The notes: a model not told the origin generated them from the sequence alone. DNA of 64,000 bases from an uncultured Ruminococcus sp. (GCA_900545345.1 UQYQ01000002.1:95117-159116); one strand, 5' to 3'; positions 34,936-45,367 are shown, counted from the stretch's first letter. Numbers and translations: made by a program.

Positions 34936-35961
34936 ATGCTTAATACAGTTTATCAGCTAAAAAAACCAAGACAGCTTGATATTTTATTTAAGGATATTAC
35001 ACTCGATGACAAGCATGTTATAGTCAGACCTACACATTTATCGATTTGTAATGCTGACCAAAGATATTATCAGGGAACAAGAAGTGAAGAGGTTTTGTCA
35101 AAGAAGCTTCCTATGGCACTGATTCATGAGGCAATCGGAAAAGTGGTTTATGACCCGACAAATACCTTCAAAATCGGTGATGAGGTAGTTATGATACCTA
35201 ATGTTCCCGAAGAGGTTGACGAAATCATTGCAGAAAATTATCTGCGTTCGAGCAAATTCAGAGCCAGCGGTTTTGACGGATTTTTGCAGGAATATATTGA
35301 AACAACTGCGGACAGGCTTGTTCTTTTGCCTAAGGATATTAACAAGACGGTTGCTGCTTTCACTGAAATAGTAAGCGTCAGTTATCACGCAATTGACAGG
35401 TTTTATAGATTTTCTCATAAGAGAAGAAATACTATAGGTGTTTGGGGCGACGGTAATTTAGGATATATTACATCATTGCTTTTAAAAAGTCTGCATCCTG
35501 AAATAAAGATGTATGTGTTTGGCATTAATGAGTCAAAGCTCAATGATTTCACATTTGCAGACGAAACATATCTTATCAGCAGAATTCCCGAAGATTTAGA
35601 ACTTGACCATGCTTTTGAATGTGTAGGCGGCGGTGCTGCCCACAAGGCGATTAATCAGATTATCGATTATATTAATCCTGAGGGAACAATATCAATACTC
35701 GGAGTTTCAGAGGATTTAGCACCGATAAACACAAGAATGATTCTTGAAAAGGGATTAACTGTTTTCGGAAGCTCAAGAAGCGGAAGAAAAGATTTTGTCG
35801 GTTTGATTGAGCTTTATAAGGAAAAACCGGAAGTAGTATCGTATCTTGAAAACATTGTGGGAACTGTTATAAAAGTTCGTGATGTAAAGGATATTTCGAC
35901 TGCATTTGAGACAGATATTCATAAGCTTATCGGAAAAACAGTTATGGTTTGGGATAAATAA
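34936..35961 (+). CDS. tarJ: Ribulose-5-phosphate reductase
   Basis: 341 residues of the zinc-type medium-chain dehydrogenase family, TarJ subgroup: HLSICNADQRYYQGTR, LPMALIHEAIGKVV, GDEVVMIPN, then a Rossmann domain (GVWGDGNLGYITSLLL) and HAFECVGGGAAHKAINQ. TarJ reduces ribulose-5-P to ribitol-5-P with NADPH, which TarI activates; the two genes are separated by one base and translationally linked by GGAGGCGAG. No glucosyl- or glycerol-supply genes are present. Confidence 0.9.
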   Translation: MLNTVYQLKKPRQLDILFKDITLDDKHVIVRPTHLSICNADQRYYQGTRSEEVLSKKLPMALIHEAIGKVVYDPTNTFKIGDEVVMIPNVPEEVDEIIAENYLRSSKFRASGFDGFLQEYIETTADRLVLLPKDINKTVAAFTEIVSVSYHAIDRFYRFSHKRRNTIGVWGDGNLGYITSLLLKSLHPEIKMYVFGINESKLNDFTFADETYLISRIPEDLELDHAFECVGGGAAHKAINQIIDYINPEGTISILGVSEDLAPINTRMILEKGLTVFGSSRSGRKDFVGLIELYKEKPEVVSYLENIVGTVIKVRDVKDISTAFETDIHKLIGKTVMVWDK

Positions 35962-35996
35962 AGATTTTATCAATTTTTAGAATAGGATTTTTGATT

Positions 35997-37190
35997 ATGG
36001 GAATAAGAACTTTTTTTATCAAAGCTTATAACATGCTTGCTTCTCGAATTTATAAATTTGCAACTCTCAGGGTTATTTATCCGCTTATATATAATTTTTA
36101 TAAGAGAAAGCCGATTGATAATAAAAAGGTTGTCTTGATAGAGGTTCGTTCACTTAATTTAACTGACAGTTATTCCGTGCTTGACAGAGAACTTAAAGCA
36201 TTCGGGGATTTGAAGATTTCGTATCAGTATTTAGGTGAAACTATTCTGGGTGTTTTCGGCTGCCTGAAAAAAGGGATTGCCTGCGTCAAAGATATGGCAG
36301 ACGCAAAAGCTGTATTTATCACAGATGCCTGTCAGATAACCAGTTGTGTAAAATTAAGAAAAGAAACAAAGCTCATTCAGCTATGGCATGCCTGCGGGGC
36401 ATTTAAAAAATTCGGATTTTCCACTGCACTTTTAAAGTTCGGTGACAGTGAAAAAAGAATGATTAAATATCCGTATTATAAGAATATATCTTATGTTACC
36501 GTTTCAAGCCCCGACATAGTTTGGGCGTATGAAGAAGCGATGAACAGCACTATGTTCGGCAGTAAGGTTGTACCTACAGGCGTTTCAAGAACTGATATGT
36601 TTTTTGATGAAAAATTTCTGAACGAAGCAAAACAACGGGTTTATGATGCGTTTCCTAATGCAAAAGACAAGAAGGTTATTCTTTATGCACCTACATTCAG
36701 GGGAACAGTCAGAAAAGCACAGACCGGTGAGGTTGATTTAGAAAAATTTTATCATGAGCTGAGTGATGAGTATGTGCTGATAATAAAGCATCATCCGTAT
36801 GTTAAAAATCCTCCTCTTATTGATGAAAAATATAAGGAATTCGCAGTTGACTTGTCAAGTGAGATAAGTATAGAAGATTTGCTTTGCACAGCAGATATTT
36901 GTATTTCCGATTATTCGTCACTTGTTTTTGAGTATTCGCTGTTTGAGCGTCCGATTATATTTTTTGCCTATGATATTGACGAGTATAACGATTGGCGTGG
37001 ATTTTATTATGATTACAACGAACTTACTCCGGGCCCTGTTTTTACACAAGATGAAGAGATTATAGATTATATAAAAAATATTGATGTACGATTTGATAAA
37101 CACAAGATAACTATGTTCAGGGATAAATTTATGAGTGCCTGTGACGGAAATTCTACAAAGAGAATAATAAATCTGGCACTTGAAGATTAA
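35997..37190 (+). CDS. CDP-polyol polyol-phosphotransferase (TarF/TarL-like), copy 2
   Basis: 397 residues from ATG 35997 (TAGGA upstream). The motifs are IQLWHACGAFKKFGFSTA, YAPTFRGTVRKAQ, IIKHHPYVK and ICISDYSSLVFEYSLFERP. A basic N-terminal segment (about 1-40) probably binds the membrane. The C-terminal 150 residues are very like the next gene (DWRGFYYDYNELTPGPV), so the two arose by duplication. Transfer of ribitol- or glycerol-phosphate is inferred from the family and the tarIJ neighbours. Confidence 0.88.
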   Translation: MGIRTFFIKAYNMLASRIYKFATLRVIYPLIYNFYKRKPIDNKKVVLIEVRSLNLTDSYSVLDRELKAFGDLKISYQYLGETILGVFGCLKKGIACVKDMADAKAVFITDACQITSCVKLRKETKLIQLWHACGAFKKFGFSTALLKFGDSEKRMIKYPYYKNISYVTVSSPDIVWAYEEAMNSTMFGSKVVPTGVSRTDMFFDEKFLNEAKQRVYDAFPNAKDKKVILYAPTFRGTVRKAQTGEVDLEKFYHELSDEYVLIIKHHPYVKNPPLIDEKYKEFAVDLSSEISIEDLLCTADICISDYSSLVFEYSLFERPIIFFAYDIDEYNDWRGFYYDYNELTPGPVFTQDEEIIDYIKNIDVRFDKHKITMFRDKFMSACDGNSTKRIINLALED

Positions 37191-37224
37191 ATTTCGGGAA
37201 TAATTTTTAAGGAGATAAAATTAA

Positions 37225-38529
37225 ATGGTTTTTTTTAAGAGGATTATCAGAGCGTTGAAATTGAATCATATTTGGTGGAAGATAAAGAAGATACCGCCTA
37301 TGAAGCAAATTGTTGCATATGATAAGAAAAAGAAGAAAGAAAGACAGAGATTATATAATGAATTGCATATGGAGGAGTTTTTGCATCATACGCTTCCCGA
37401 TGCATATGCAAGCTGTCTTGATTTGCCTGTAGATGAAAATAAGGTTGTTTTTTTAGAGCCGAGATATGAAACTATTTCAAATAGTTTCAGTGAGGTGTAT
37501 AACACTCTTGAAAAAGACTATGACTTTGATTTGAAAATATGCCTGCTTCGGGATGTTTTCGTATCAAAGGAAGAATATGAGCAAAATTGCATTGATATGG
37601 TTAAGGAAGTAGCAACTGCGAAATATGTGTTTTTAGACGAAGCTTCAAGACCGTTCAGCAGTATTAACAAAAGAAAAGAAACTATTGTTACTCAGCTGTG
37701 GCATGGGTGCGGAGCATTTAAAAAATTCGGATTTTCTACTGCTGACTTGATTTTCGGTTCTAACCGTGAGTCTATGGAGAAATATCCTTTTTATGCAAAT
37801 CTTGATTATGTAACTGTCAGCTCTCCTGAAGTAATATGGGCTTATGAAGAAGCTATGATGCTGAAAGACAAGGATACTCAGGTTGTTGCTACAGGTGTTT
37901 CAAGAACAGATACATTTTTCAGAGAAAGTACGATTAAAAATGCTTTTGAAAAGCTGTATAGCCTTATGCCTGCCGCAAAAGGAAAAAAAGTTATACTTTA
38001 TGCTCCGACATTCAGGGGAAGAGTCAGAAAAGCTAAAACATCAGATGAAATTGATTTAGGTGCATTCAGCGCTGAATTTTCAGACGAGTATGTATTTTTA
38101 TATAAGCATCATCCTATCGTGAAAAATCTTCCGGAGGTGCCGCAGGAATATAAAGACTTCGCTTATGATATGACAAATGATATGTCTATTGATGAGCTTT
38201 TATGTGTTGCTGATATTTGTATATCCGATTATTCATCATTGGTGTTTGAGTATTCTCTTTTTGAGCGTCCTTTGATTTTCTTTGCATATGATATAGAAGA
38301 ATATCTGGATTGGCGTGGTTTTTACTATAATTATGACGAACTTACTCCGGGTCCTGTTTATAAAACCAATGAAGAGATAATAAACTATATTAAGAATATA
38401 GATACTATGTTCGACAAGCAACAGATAATTGATTTTAAAAACAAGTTTATGTGTTCATGTGACGGACATGCAACTGAGCGTATTTTGAAGCTGACTTTCG
38501 GTGATGCTTTGGAAGCTCATAAAAAATAA
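37225..38529 (+). CDS. CDP-polyol polyol-phosphotransferase (TarF/TarL-like), copy 3
   Basis: 434 residues. A very basic N-terminal extension (about 1-60, IRALKLNHIWWKIKK, KKKKKERQR) likely anchors it to the membrane. The catalytic region has TQLWHGCGAFKKFGFSTAD, YAPTFRGRVRKAK, YKHHPIVK and ICISDYSSLVFEYSLFERP. It is the closest paralogue of copy 2, 35 nt upstream. Division of labour as primase versus polymerase is typical in such loci, but which is which cannot be told. Confidence 0.88.
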   Translation: MVFFKRIIRALKLNHIWWKIKKIPPMKQIVAYDKKKKKERQRLYNELHMEEFLHHTLPDAYASCLDLPVDENKVVFLEPRYETISNSFSEVYNTLEKDYDFDLKICLLRDVFVSKEEYEQNCIDMVKEVATAKYVFLDEASRPFSSINKRKETIVTQLWHGCGAFKKFGFSTADLIFGSNRESMEKYPFYANLDYVTVSSPEVIWAYEEAMMLKDKDTQVVATGVSRTDTFFRESTIKNAFEKLYSLMPAAKGKKVILYAPTFRGRVRKAKTSDEIDLGAFSAEFSDEYVFLYKHHPIVKNLPEVPQEYKDFAYDMTNDMSIDELLCVADICISDYSSLVFEYSLFERPLIFFAYDIEEYLDWRGFYYNYDELTPGPVYKTNEEIINYIKNIDTMFDKQQIIDFKNKFMCSCDGHATERILKLTFGDALEAHKK

Positions 38530-38569
38530 CAAAGGGGAGGCATGACTCCGTATAGGAGAACTTAAGTTT

Positions 38570-39937
38570 ATGAAAAGAATTTTAATGAGATCGGGAATGA
38601 CGCCGTTTGATAATTTTAATCCAAGCAAAGTAATAGGCGAGAATTCAATCGGAGGTAATTCCGGTAATCTTGTATATGCATACAGTATTTACAGGGCACT
38701 TATGACCGAGGATACACAGATTCACTCAACATATTATCGCTTAGATTACAGTGAGCGGGAAATAGATAATATAAACGAAAAATATGATTGTTTTGTTATT
38801 CCGTTGGCTGATGCATTCAGAGACGGATATGCTGACTCTTTAAAATCCATTGCAAAAATAGTAAGACAGCTGAAGATACCGACAGTTGTTGTGGGAGTGG
38901 GGTTAAGAGCTCCCTTTGAACCTGATTTGAAAAAAGGATTTCCTTTTGACGCCGCTGTGAAAGAGTTTATGGACGCTGTTTTGGAAAAATCCGCAATTGT
39001 CGGGGTCAGGGGACCTATTACATCTGAATATCTGACTAAGCTCGGTTATATTGACGGTAAGCATCATATGGTTATCGGATGCCCGTCAATGTATATGTAC
39101 GGGCGTGATTTAAACATAAGGGATACAAAAATCACAAAGGATTCTTTGGTTTGTGTAAATAATTCTATAATTTCACCGGAGAATGTATTGAATTTTATTG
39201 ACAGAAGTACACTTGAATTTAAAAACAGCTATTTTATACCGCAAAGATCGGACGAACTTAAAATGGAGTATTTCGGTATACCTATTTCAAATCCTAAGTA
39301 TCATAATAAGCCGAATTATCCTAGTACATTTGAACATTATCTGTATCAGGAAAACAGAGTCAGATTTTTTATAAATTTCAGAGAGTGGAACAGATTTTTA
39401 TCAAAAGCAGATTTTTGCTTCGGTGCAAGAATGCACGGCAATATATCTTCGGTTGTTTCCGGAACACCGAGTTTGATTATTCCGAAAGACGCAAGAATGA
39501 GAGAATTGTCTGAATATCACAATTTGACCAGAGTGATGTCAAATGATATTCACGAAAATACAAACATTTGGGATTTAATTGAAAAGGCTGACTTTAAAGC
39601 ACCGTGTAAGAATCAGAATAAAAATTTTGATAATTACCGTGATTTTCTTAATATCAACGGACTGGATAACATCTTTAAAAATAATGATAATCCAAAAGAT
39701 ACGCCTTTTGATAAAAAAATTGCAGAAGTAAATTTACAGCCGGCTGTTTGTGCATACGACTCATGTACAAGAGAAGAGAGAGTAATGCGTACAAAAGAAT
39801 ATATAAGATATGCTAATTCTGTTGTAAAAAACTTAAAAAACAAGATAAGTGATCAGAATAAAATTATTAATTCAAAAAGTGTTAAACTTGCATTAAAAAC
39901 AAGCAGATTGCTTGGCAAAATTAGAAAAAAGAGATAA
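38570..39937 (+). CDS. Polysaccharide pyruvyl transferase family protein
   Basis: 455 residues. It has IGGNSGNLVYAYSIYRAL near the N-terminus, VVGVGLRAPF and GVRGPITSEYL in the middle, and CFGARMHGNISSVVSGTPSLIIP (about 285-305), the conserved donor-site region of the CsaB/WcaK family. Members add ketal-pyruvate from PEP to wall or capsule sugars. Its place inside a polyol-phosphate cluster suggests it decorates the polymer or its linker, which is inference. Confidence 0.85.
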   Translation: MKRILMRSGMTPFDNFNPSKVIGENSIGGNSGNLVYAYSIYRALMTEDTQIHSTYYRLDYSEREIDNINEKYDCFVIPLADAFRDGYADSLKSIAKIVRQLKIPTVVVGVGLRAPFEPDLKKGFPFDAAVKEFMDAVLEKSAIVGVRGPITSEYLTKLGYIDGKHHMVIGCPSMYMYGRDLNIRDTKITKDSLVCVNNSIISPENVLNFIDRSTLEFKNSYFIPQRSDELKMEYFGIPISNPKYHNKPNYPSTFEHYLYQENRVRFFINFREWNRFLSKADFCFGARMHGNISSVVSGTPSLIIPKDARMRELSEYHNLTRVMSNDIHENTNIWDLIEKADFKAPCKNQNKNFDNYRDFLNINGLDNIFKNNDNPKDTPFDKKIAEVNLQPAVCAYDSCTREERVMRTKEYIRYANSVVKNLKNKISDQNKIINSKSVKLALKTSRLLGKIRKKR

Positions 39938-40062
39938 TTTTCTTTTGGTAATTTAGAGGATATGTTTATCTTTGGTTTTAACATTAGTTTTCAAATAATA
40001 TTTGCTGTTTAATCAAATTAAATATTACATTAATTTTAGTTGTATTATGGAGGAGAAAAAAT

Positions 40063-43000
40063 ATGAACGCAAAAAATACTGACAGCAGAAGTGCTGCAAG
40101 AAAAATAGCATCTAAGGTCAAACACAGCATAAAGTCGGTTTTCGACCCTGTTGCAGATTTAAGACCTTTATGGCTGTTTAATGCAGGCAACCTGTTTTCC
40201 GGCAACCCTAAGTGGCTGTTTGTGTATATTAATAAATACAGAAAAGACATAAAAGCAGTTTGGTTATGTGATGATGACGATACTGTTGAATATATAAACA
40301 AATTGGGTTATGAAGCTCATAACTATCATTCTGAAATAGCATATGCTTATGAGCCTAAGGCTAAGGTTTATGTTGTTGAAAATGTTAAGGAAGTTTTTCC
40401 TGCACGTTTAAATCCGAATGCTACAATTTTAAATCTTTTTCACGGTGTTGGATGTAAATCAATTGAAAGAAAAGTCGATTATGGATTTCTGTTTGAAAGA
40501 ATTGCGAAAAAGTATATAAAAAACAATTCAAGATATAAGAATAATCAGCTTTTTTTAGTCACCTCTCCTTTAATGGAAAAGCATTTTAAAGAGCAGTGCG
40601 GTATTGATGATGACAAGGTAATAAGGGCCGGATATCCAAGATGCGAGTATCAAAAGTATTTTGAAAAAATAAAGACATACAATCATGATATTTTAGCTGA
40701 AAAGGGTATGCCAGCTGATGCTAGAATTGCTGTATATGCACCGACATATCGTGATGCATCTCCTTTTGATTTTTTCGGAAAAGCTATTCCTGATATGTCT
40801 GTACTTTTAGAAAAGCTTAAAGAGAGCAACACTCTGTTAATTTTTAAGATGCATCCTCTTATGGAGCGTGACTCGGTATATGTTCAGGTTAAAGAGTATT
40901 ATAAGGACTGTCCGAATTTCCTGTTCTGGGATAACTCTAAAGATTTCTATGAAATAATGGATAAAATAGATTTAGCTATTGTTGACTATTCATCTATCTA
41001 TTATGATTTGCTTGCAGCAGGAGTTAAAAAGTTTGTAAGATATATTTTTGATTACGGGCAGGAAAACACTATCCGTGACCTTGTTTTTGATTTGCTTGAA
41101 ATGACTTCGGGTAAGATATGCAACAGCTTTGATGAGCTTTTGAATTCATTTGATTATGAAAATACAAGTGAAGATGACGAGAGCACCAAACGCATTGACA
41201 ATCTGTTCTGGGAATATGCAGGAAAAGATACTTTTGAGAGAATCATTAATCAGACAGCAGAATTTGTGCCTGAGAAAAGGGAACTCCCTAAGCTGTATTC
41301 TTTTGATATATTTGATACGCTCATTTCAAGAAAAGTGTTAAATCCTATTGGAATTTTTTATTATGTTAAAGAAAAAATCGAAAAGTCTGACTATGGTTTT
41401 CCTGCGTTCCTGGTTAAAAAATACCCGAAAATCAGACAGGAAGCGGAAAAGAATGTTCGTGACTATTATATAAAAACACTGACACTCAGAGATGATGAAA
41501 GAAGAGAAATCTTTTTCGACGATATTTTTGACAGAATTCAGTATGTTTACGGAATTACTGATGAGCAGAAGCAAATACTAAAGGATTTAGAACTTGAAGC
41601 GGAATATGAAAATTCAATACCTCTTCCCGAAAAAATCGGATTTATCGAAGAACTTCTTGAAAGAGGAGATAAGGCTGTACTCATAAGTGATATGTATCTT
41701 CCTAAGGAGTTTGTGAGAAAGCTTCTTTATAAGGCCAATCCGATTTTAGCTGAACTTCCGATGTTTTTGTCATCGGATTACGGAGTTCAGAAAACGACAA
41801 AACTTCTGTATCTTGAGGTTTATAAGAGTTTTGATGAATATAATTTCTCGGAATGGTATCATTTCGGTGACAGCAAGTTTGCAGACGGAAAGCGTCCAAG
41901 ACAGTTAGGAATAACTGCAAAGGTTCATGGTGTTCCTGAGTTTAATGATTATGAAATGGCCATGGTAGAATCAATAGGTACTTATGATTCATTTATTGTT
42001 GCTGCAAAGCTTGCAAGATTCAGGGATGAGAATACAAATATCAAGGATTATTATGCATATGCTCACGTTTCAATGTATATGGTGCCTTATGTTAGCTATG
42101 CTGTAAAGGACGCAGTGAAAAATAATATTAAAACCCTGTACTTTATATCAAGAGACGGATATCATTTAAAAAGAATTGCCGACGCTATTATCAAAGCTAA
42201 AGGCATCGATATGAAAACAAAGTATATATACGGTTCGAGAAGAGCATGGAGAGTTCCTTCATTTGTTACGGAAATAGATGAAGAGTTCTTTACCGGTTTC
42301 GGAAATTTCGCACAGGTTCAAAGTTATGATCATTTGCTTGATGCGACATGTCTTGACGAGGATACATTCCAAAGGGAATTTCCCGAGCTGGCTTATCTGA
42401 AAGACGTTGAAAGAATAGATGCTAAAACACTTGATGATATAAAAGTAGTTTTGTCTAATTCGGAAAAATATAAAAATTTTATTCTTAAATATGCAGAGCA
42501 GGAAAGAAAAATTATTAATGAGTATTTTAATCAGGAAATTGATTTTTCTGAAAAATTTGCTTTTGTTGAATACTGGGGAAGAGGATACACACAGGATTGT
42601 CATGTGAGAATTATGCATACAGCTGCCGGAAAAGAAATAGATGTTCCTTATTATTATATGAGAAGCATCTATTCAACTGAGGGTGCCAGCATAAAGAAAA
42701 ACTTTACTACTCATGTTCAGTCATTGATTTTTGTTGAAGCTATATTTGCTAACATCCCTTATAAGAGCATACAAGAGTATAAGTATGAAGGTTCAAAGGT
42801 TGTTCCTGTAATAGAGCCGATAGTCTGTGATGAAGATCTTCACTATTCTTTGGAAAGGTTTTTAAAACAGTTCTGTGTTGATTTTTATGACAGCGAAAGT
42901 CAATATGAAGATGAGGAAACACTTGAAAGAGAGCTTTTTGATTTTTCTTTCAATTATTATGCCGAGCATCAGGAGGACGACTTAATATTCAGTGAATGTC

Positions 43001-44391
43001 TCGGTCCTTTGGTTGACTCAGTCGGCACATATGGAAATAAGAGAGAATTTGCACCACCGCTTTCTAAACAGATGCTTGAGGATTTGGAGAATGGTGTATC
43101 AATAGGTCAGCTTACCTATTCACTTCCTATAACATTGAATCGTTCATCTGATGAGGACATTGCAGAGTATGAGCGTATAATGCAGTCATTTGAAGATGAA
43201 AAAGAAGAAAAGAGATTAGAGAAGCAAAAAGAAAAATTCGATGTTAAGGAAATAGAATTTAAAAAAGCATATGAAAAGTTTGTATGGGATAAAAGAATAT
43301 ATAATAAAACATACAAGAAACTGTGCAATGCAAATGCTGTTGTGCCTAAAAGCGTGCTGATTTTTGATCCGTTTGTAAGGGGTGTAGAATTAAAGCCTGA
43401 GCTTTATTCACTTTATAAAGAGCTTTCAAAGGTAGATGGAATAAAGATAAATTATTTTGTCAATAAAAAGCCTTATTCCGAAAATAACCTGAAGCTTTTT
43501 GCAGCCAGTGAAGTTATTATAATAAGAGAACAGATTGATATTATCAGCATGCTTGATATAAGACCTGAAACAAAGATTGTTCAGCTTTGGAAATGTGCTT
43601 TTCCGTCATCAAGCTTTGGGTATATGAGAAATCTTAATAATATGGGACCATATGAAAGAAAGCTTTTTGAAGTGAAGGAAAATGTAAAGTATTCGGTTGT
43701 CACAACTGCTTCAGAAGCTTTGGCAGAAATATTTAAGAAATCACTTAAAAGTTCTGATGCGTCGAATGTTGTTCCTATCGGAAGCTCTTGTACAGATATT
43801 TATTTCGATGAAGAATTTAAAGAAAAAACAAGAGAAGCTTTGTATGAAAAATTCCCTCAGGCAAAGGGCAAAAAGATTATTGCCTATGTTCCCAGCCATA
43901 GATTTCGAACTGAGCCTTACAGAAAGCTAGAGTTTTTGAATGTACCTTTAATGTATAAATATCTAAAAGAAGAGTATGTTTTAGTATTTCACAGTTCAGT
44001 AAATAATGATAATAAATATCATATAACCAATGAGCAGAAGGATTTTGCATTCGATATAAGGGGTATCCTTGCGCTCAGACCTCTTCTTGCCGTTGCTGAT
44101 GTGATTGTAGGAGATTACAGAAGCTGTTTCTTTGAAACACCTTTGCTTAATGTACCTATATATGCAACTGCCAATGACTTAGAGCATCATATGGAGAATA
44201 AGGAGCTAAATAAGAATTATGATGAAATCGTCGGAGGTCCTATAGTTGCAGATACAATGGATTTAATCCAAAGAATTTTAGAAATTAATCAGTATGATTT
44301 TACAAAACAGCATAAAGTTGTTGAAAATTATTTGAATAAATGCGACGGAAAATCTGCAAAAAGATTAGTTGATATGTTATTCAAAAAATAA
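40063..44391 (+). CDS. Trimodular polyol-phosphate transferase / HAD / degenerate transferase fusion
   Basis: 1442 residues. The N-terminal transferase (about 1-380) has LNLFHGVGCKSIER, YAPTYRD, FKMHPLM and AIVDYSSIYYDLL, so its two key histidines are kept. A COG5610-like HAD domain (about 409-640) has YSFDIFDTLISRK and HFGDSKFADG, continuing into a region with YFISRDGYHLKRIA (to about 1050). A charged coil joins the C-terminal transferase fold (about 1090-1442), where the motifs have decayed: LWKCAF for LWHGCG, FHSSVN for KHHP, VGDYRS for ITDYSS. That half is probably not catalytic. Ribosome site ATGGAGGAG. Confidence 0.85.
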   Translation: MNAKNTDSRSAARKIASKVKHSIKSVFDPVADLRPLWLFNAGNLFSGNPKWLFVYINKYRKDIKAVWLCDDDDTVEYINKLGYEAHNYHSEIAYAYEPKAKVYVVENVKEVFPARLNPNATILNLFHGVGCKSIERKVDYGFLFERIAKKYIKNNSRYKNNQLFLVTSPLMEKHFKEQCGIDDDKVIRAGYPRCEYQKYFEKIKTYNHDILAEKGMPADARIAVYAPTYRDASPFDFFGKAIPDMSVLLEKLKESNTLLIFKMHPLMERDSVYVQVKEYYKDCPNFLFWDNSKDFYEIMDKIDLAIVDYSSIYYDLLAAGVKKFVRYIFDYGQENTIRDLVFDLLEMTSGKICNSFDELLNSFDYENTSEDDESTKRIDNLFWEYAGKDTFERIINQTAEFVPEKRELPKLYSFDIFDTLISRKVLNPIGIFYYVKEKIEKSDYGFPAFLVKKYPKIRQEAEKNVRDYYIKTLTLRDDERREIFFDDIFDRIQYVYGITDEQKQILKDLELEAEYENSIPLPEKIGFIEELLERGDKAVLISDMYLPKEFVRKLLYKANPILAELPMFLSSDYGVQKTTKLLYLEVYKSFDEYNFSEWYHFGDSKFADGKRPRQLGITAKVHGVPEFNDYEMAMVESIGTYDSFIVAAKLARFRDENTNIKDYYAYAHVSMYMVPYVSYAVKDAVKNNIKTLYFISRDGYHLKRIADAIIKAKGIDMKTKYIYGSRRAWRVPSFVTEIDEEFFTGFGNFAQVQSYDHLLDATCLDEDTFQREFPELAYLKDVERIDAKTLDDIKVVLSNSEKYKNFILKYAEQERKIINEYFNQEIDFSEKFAFVEYWGRGYTQDCHVRIMHTAAGKEIDVPYYYMRSIYSTEGASIKKNFTTHVQSLIFVEAIFANIPYKSIQEYKYEGSKVVPVIEPIVCDEDLHYSLERFLKQFCVDFYDSESQYEDEETLERELFDFSFNYYAEHQEDDLIFSECLGPLVDSVGTYGNKREFAPPLSKQMLEDLENGVSIGQLTYSLPITLNRSSDEDIAEYERIMQSFEDEKEEKRLEKQKEKFDVKEIEFKKAYEKFVWDKRIYNKTYKKLCNANAVVPKSVLIFDPFVRGVELKPELYSLYKELSKVDGIKINYFVNKKPYSENNLKLFAASEVIIIREQIDIISMLDIRPETKIVQLWKCAFPSSSFGYMRNLNNMGPYERKLFEVKENVKYSVVTTASEALAEIFKKSLKSSDASNVVPIGSSCTDIYFDEEFKEKTREALYEKFPQAKGKKIIAYVPSHRFRTEPYRKLEFLNVPLMYKYLKEEYVLVFHSSVNNDNKYHITNEQKDFAFDIRGILALRPLLAVADVIVGDYRSCFFETPLLNVPIYATANDLEHHMENKELNKNYDEIVGGPIVADTMDLIQRILEINQYDFTKQHKVVENYLNKCDGKSAKRLVDMLFKK

Positions 44392-44392
44392 A

Positions 44393-44418
44393 GGATAACT
44401 TGTTTAAGTTATCAAAAA
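44393..44418 (+). terminator. Weak terminator after the fusion gene
   Basis: GATAACTTG / (T)AAGTTATC stem followed by an A-rich stretch; a TATAAT at about 44455-44460 could restart transcription for the exporter genes. Confidence 0.45.
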
Positions 44419-44478
44419 ATTAATATGCTATTAATGATTTCTGGTACTTTAGTGTTATAATATATGAAATGCATTTTA

Positions 44479-44518
44479 GTTATTATCACATAGGATTATG
44501 TTCTGATGTGATAATAAC
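44479..44518 (+). promoter_or_regulatory. Long inverted repeat in the exporter leader
   Basis: Perfect 13-bp arms GTTATTATCACAT (44479-44491) and ATGTGATAATAAC (44506-44518) with a 14-nt loop, between TATAAT and the permease start. It has no T-run, so it is more likely an operator or mRNA-stability hairpin than a terminator. Confidence 0.6.
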
Positions 44519-44559
44519 GGCATATTGAGAAGTTAAAGATTTATTATGGAGAATTTTAA

Positions 44560-45351
44560 ATGAGTAATGTATATGTTCAAAAGTTTATAAGCTATAGACA
44601 TCTATTGGTTGAGCTTGTAAAAAAAGGAATAAAACTGAAATACAGAAGATCATATCTCGGCATATTATGGTCGCTTATCGAACCTTTGCTGACAATGGCT
44701 GTTCTTACAGTTGTATTTACTAAGCTTTTAGGAAGAGATGCAAAAGATTTGCAGATTCCTTTTGCTGTGTATATTCTTATAGGCCGTCTTATGTATACTT
44801 ATTTTTCAACGGGAACAAAAACGGCTATGCGTTCGATAAGAGCGAATTCGTCAATGATAAAGAAGGTATATGTTCCGAAATATCTTTATCCTTTGTCGTC
44901 AACGCTTTATACTTATGTAATTTTCCTGATATCATTAATCGACCTTTTTGCAGTGGCAATTTTAATGGGAGTCAAACCATCTTGGTATATGTTCCAAGCG
45001 ATAATCCCTATAATTTTGATTTTCTTCCTGACATTCGGTGTAGGAATGGTTCTTTCAACAGTGGCTGTATTTTTCAGGGATTTAGAGTATATATGGGATG
45101 TACTTACTATGCTTATTATGTATACAAGTGCTGTTTTCTATACCACAAACAGATTTGAGGGAACATGGATGATGTATGTCTTTAAGTTTAATCCCTTGTA
45201 TAGACTTATTGAGTGTTTCAGGGATTCTCTTTCAGGACAGCCTTTGCATCCGTATGGAATGCTTTATACAGGATTCTTTTGTTTGGGCGTAGTATTATTC
45301 GGATTCTTTATATTCTATAAAAAGCAAGATGATTTCATTCTGCATATTTAG
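44560..45351 (+). CDS. tagG: Teichoic-acid/polysaccharide ABC exporter permease
   Basis: 263 residues of the ABC-2 TagG/Wzm type: an N-terminal amphipathic segment and LVKKGIKLKYRRSYLGILWSLIEPLL, then six membrane helices. It forms the channel that flips lipid-linked wall polymer to the outer face, with the ATPase encoded next. Its stop is 17 nt before the ATPase start. Being last in the wall-polymer cluster fits its role. Confidence 0.92.
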   Translation: MSNVYVQKFISYRHLLVELVKKGIKLKYRRSYLGILWSLIEPLLTMAVLTVVFTKLLGRDAKDLQIPFAVYILIGRLMYTYFSTGTKTAMRSIRANSSMIKKVYVPKYLYPLSSTLYTYVIFLISLIDLFAVAILMGVKPSWYMFQAIIPIILIFFLTFGVGMVLSTVAVFFRDLEYIWDVLTMLIMYTSAVFYTTNRFEGTWMMYVFKFNPLYRLIECFRDSLSGQPLHPYGMLYTGFFCLGVVLFGFFIFYKKQDDFILHI

Positions 45352-45367
45352 GTTAGGAGGAGTTATT

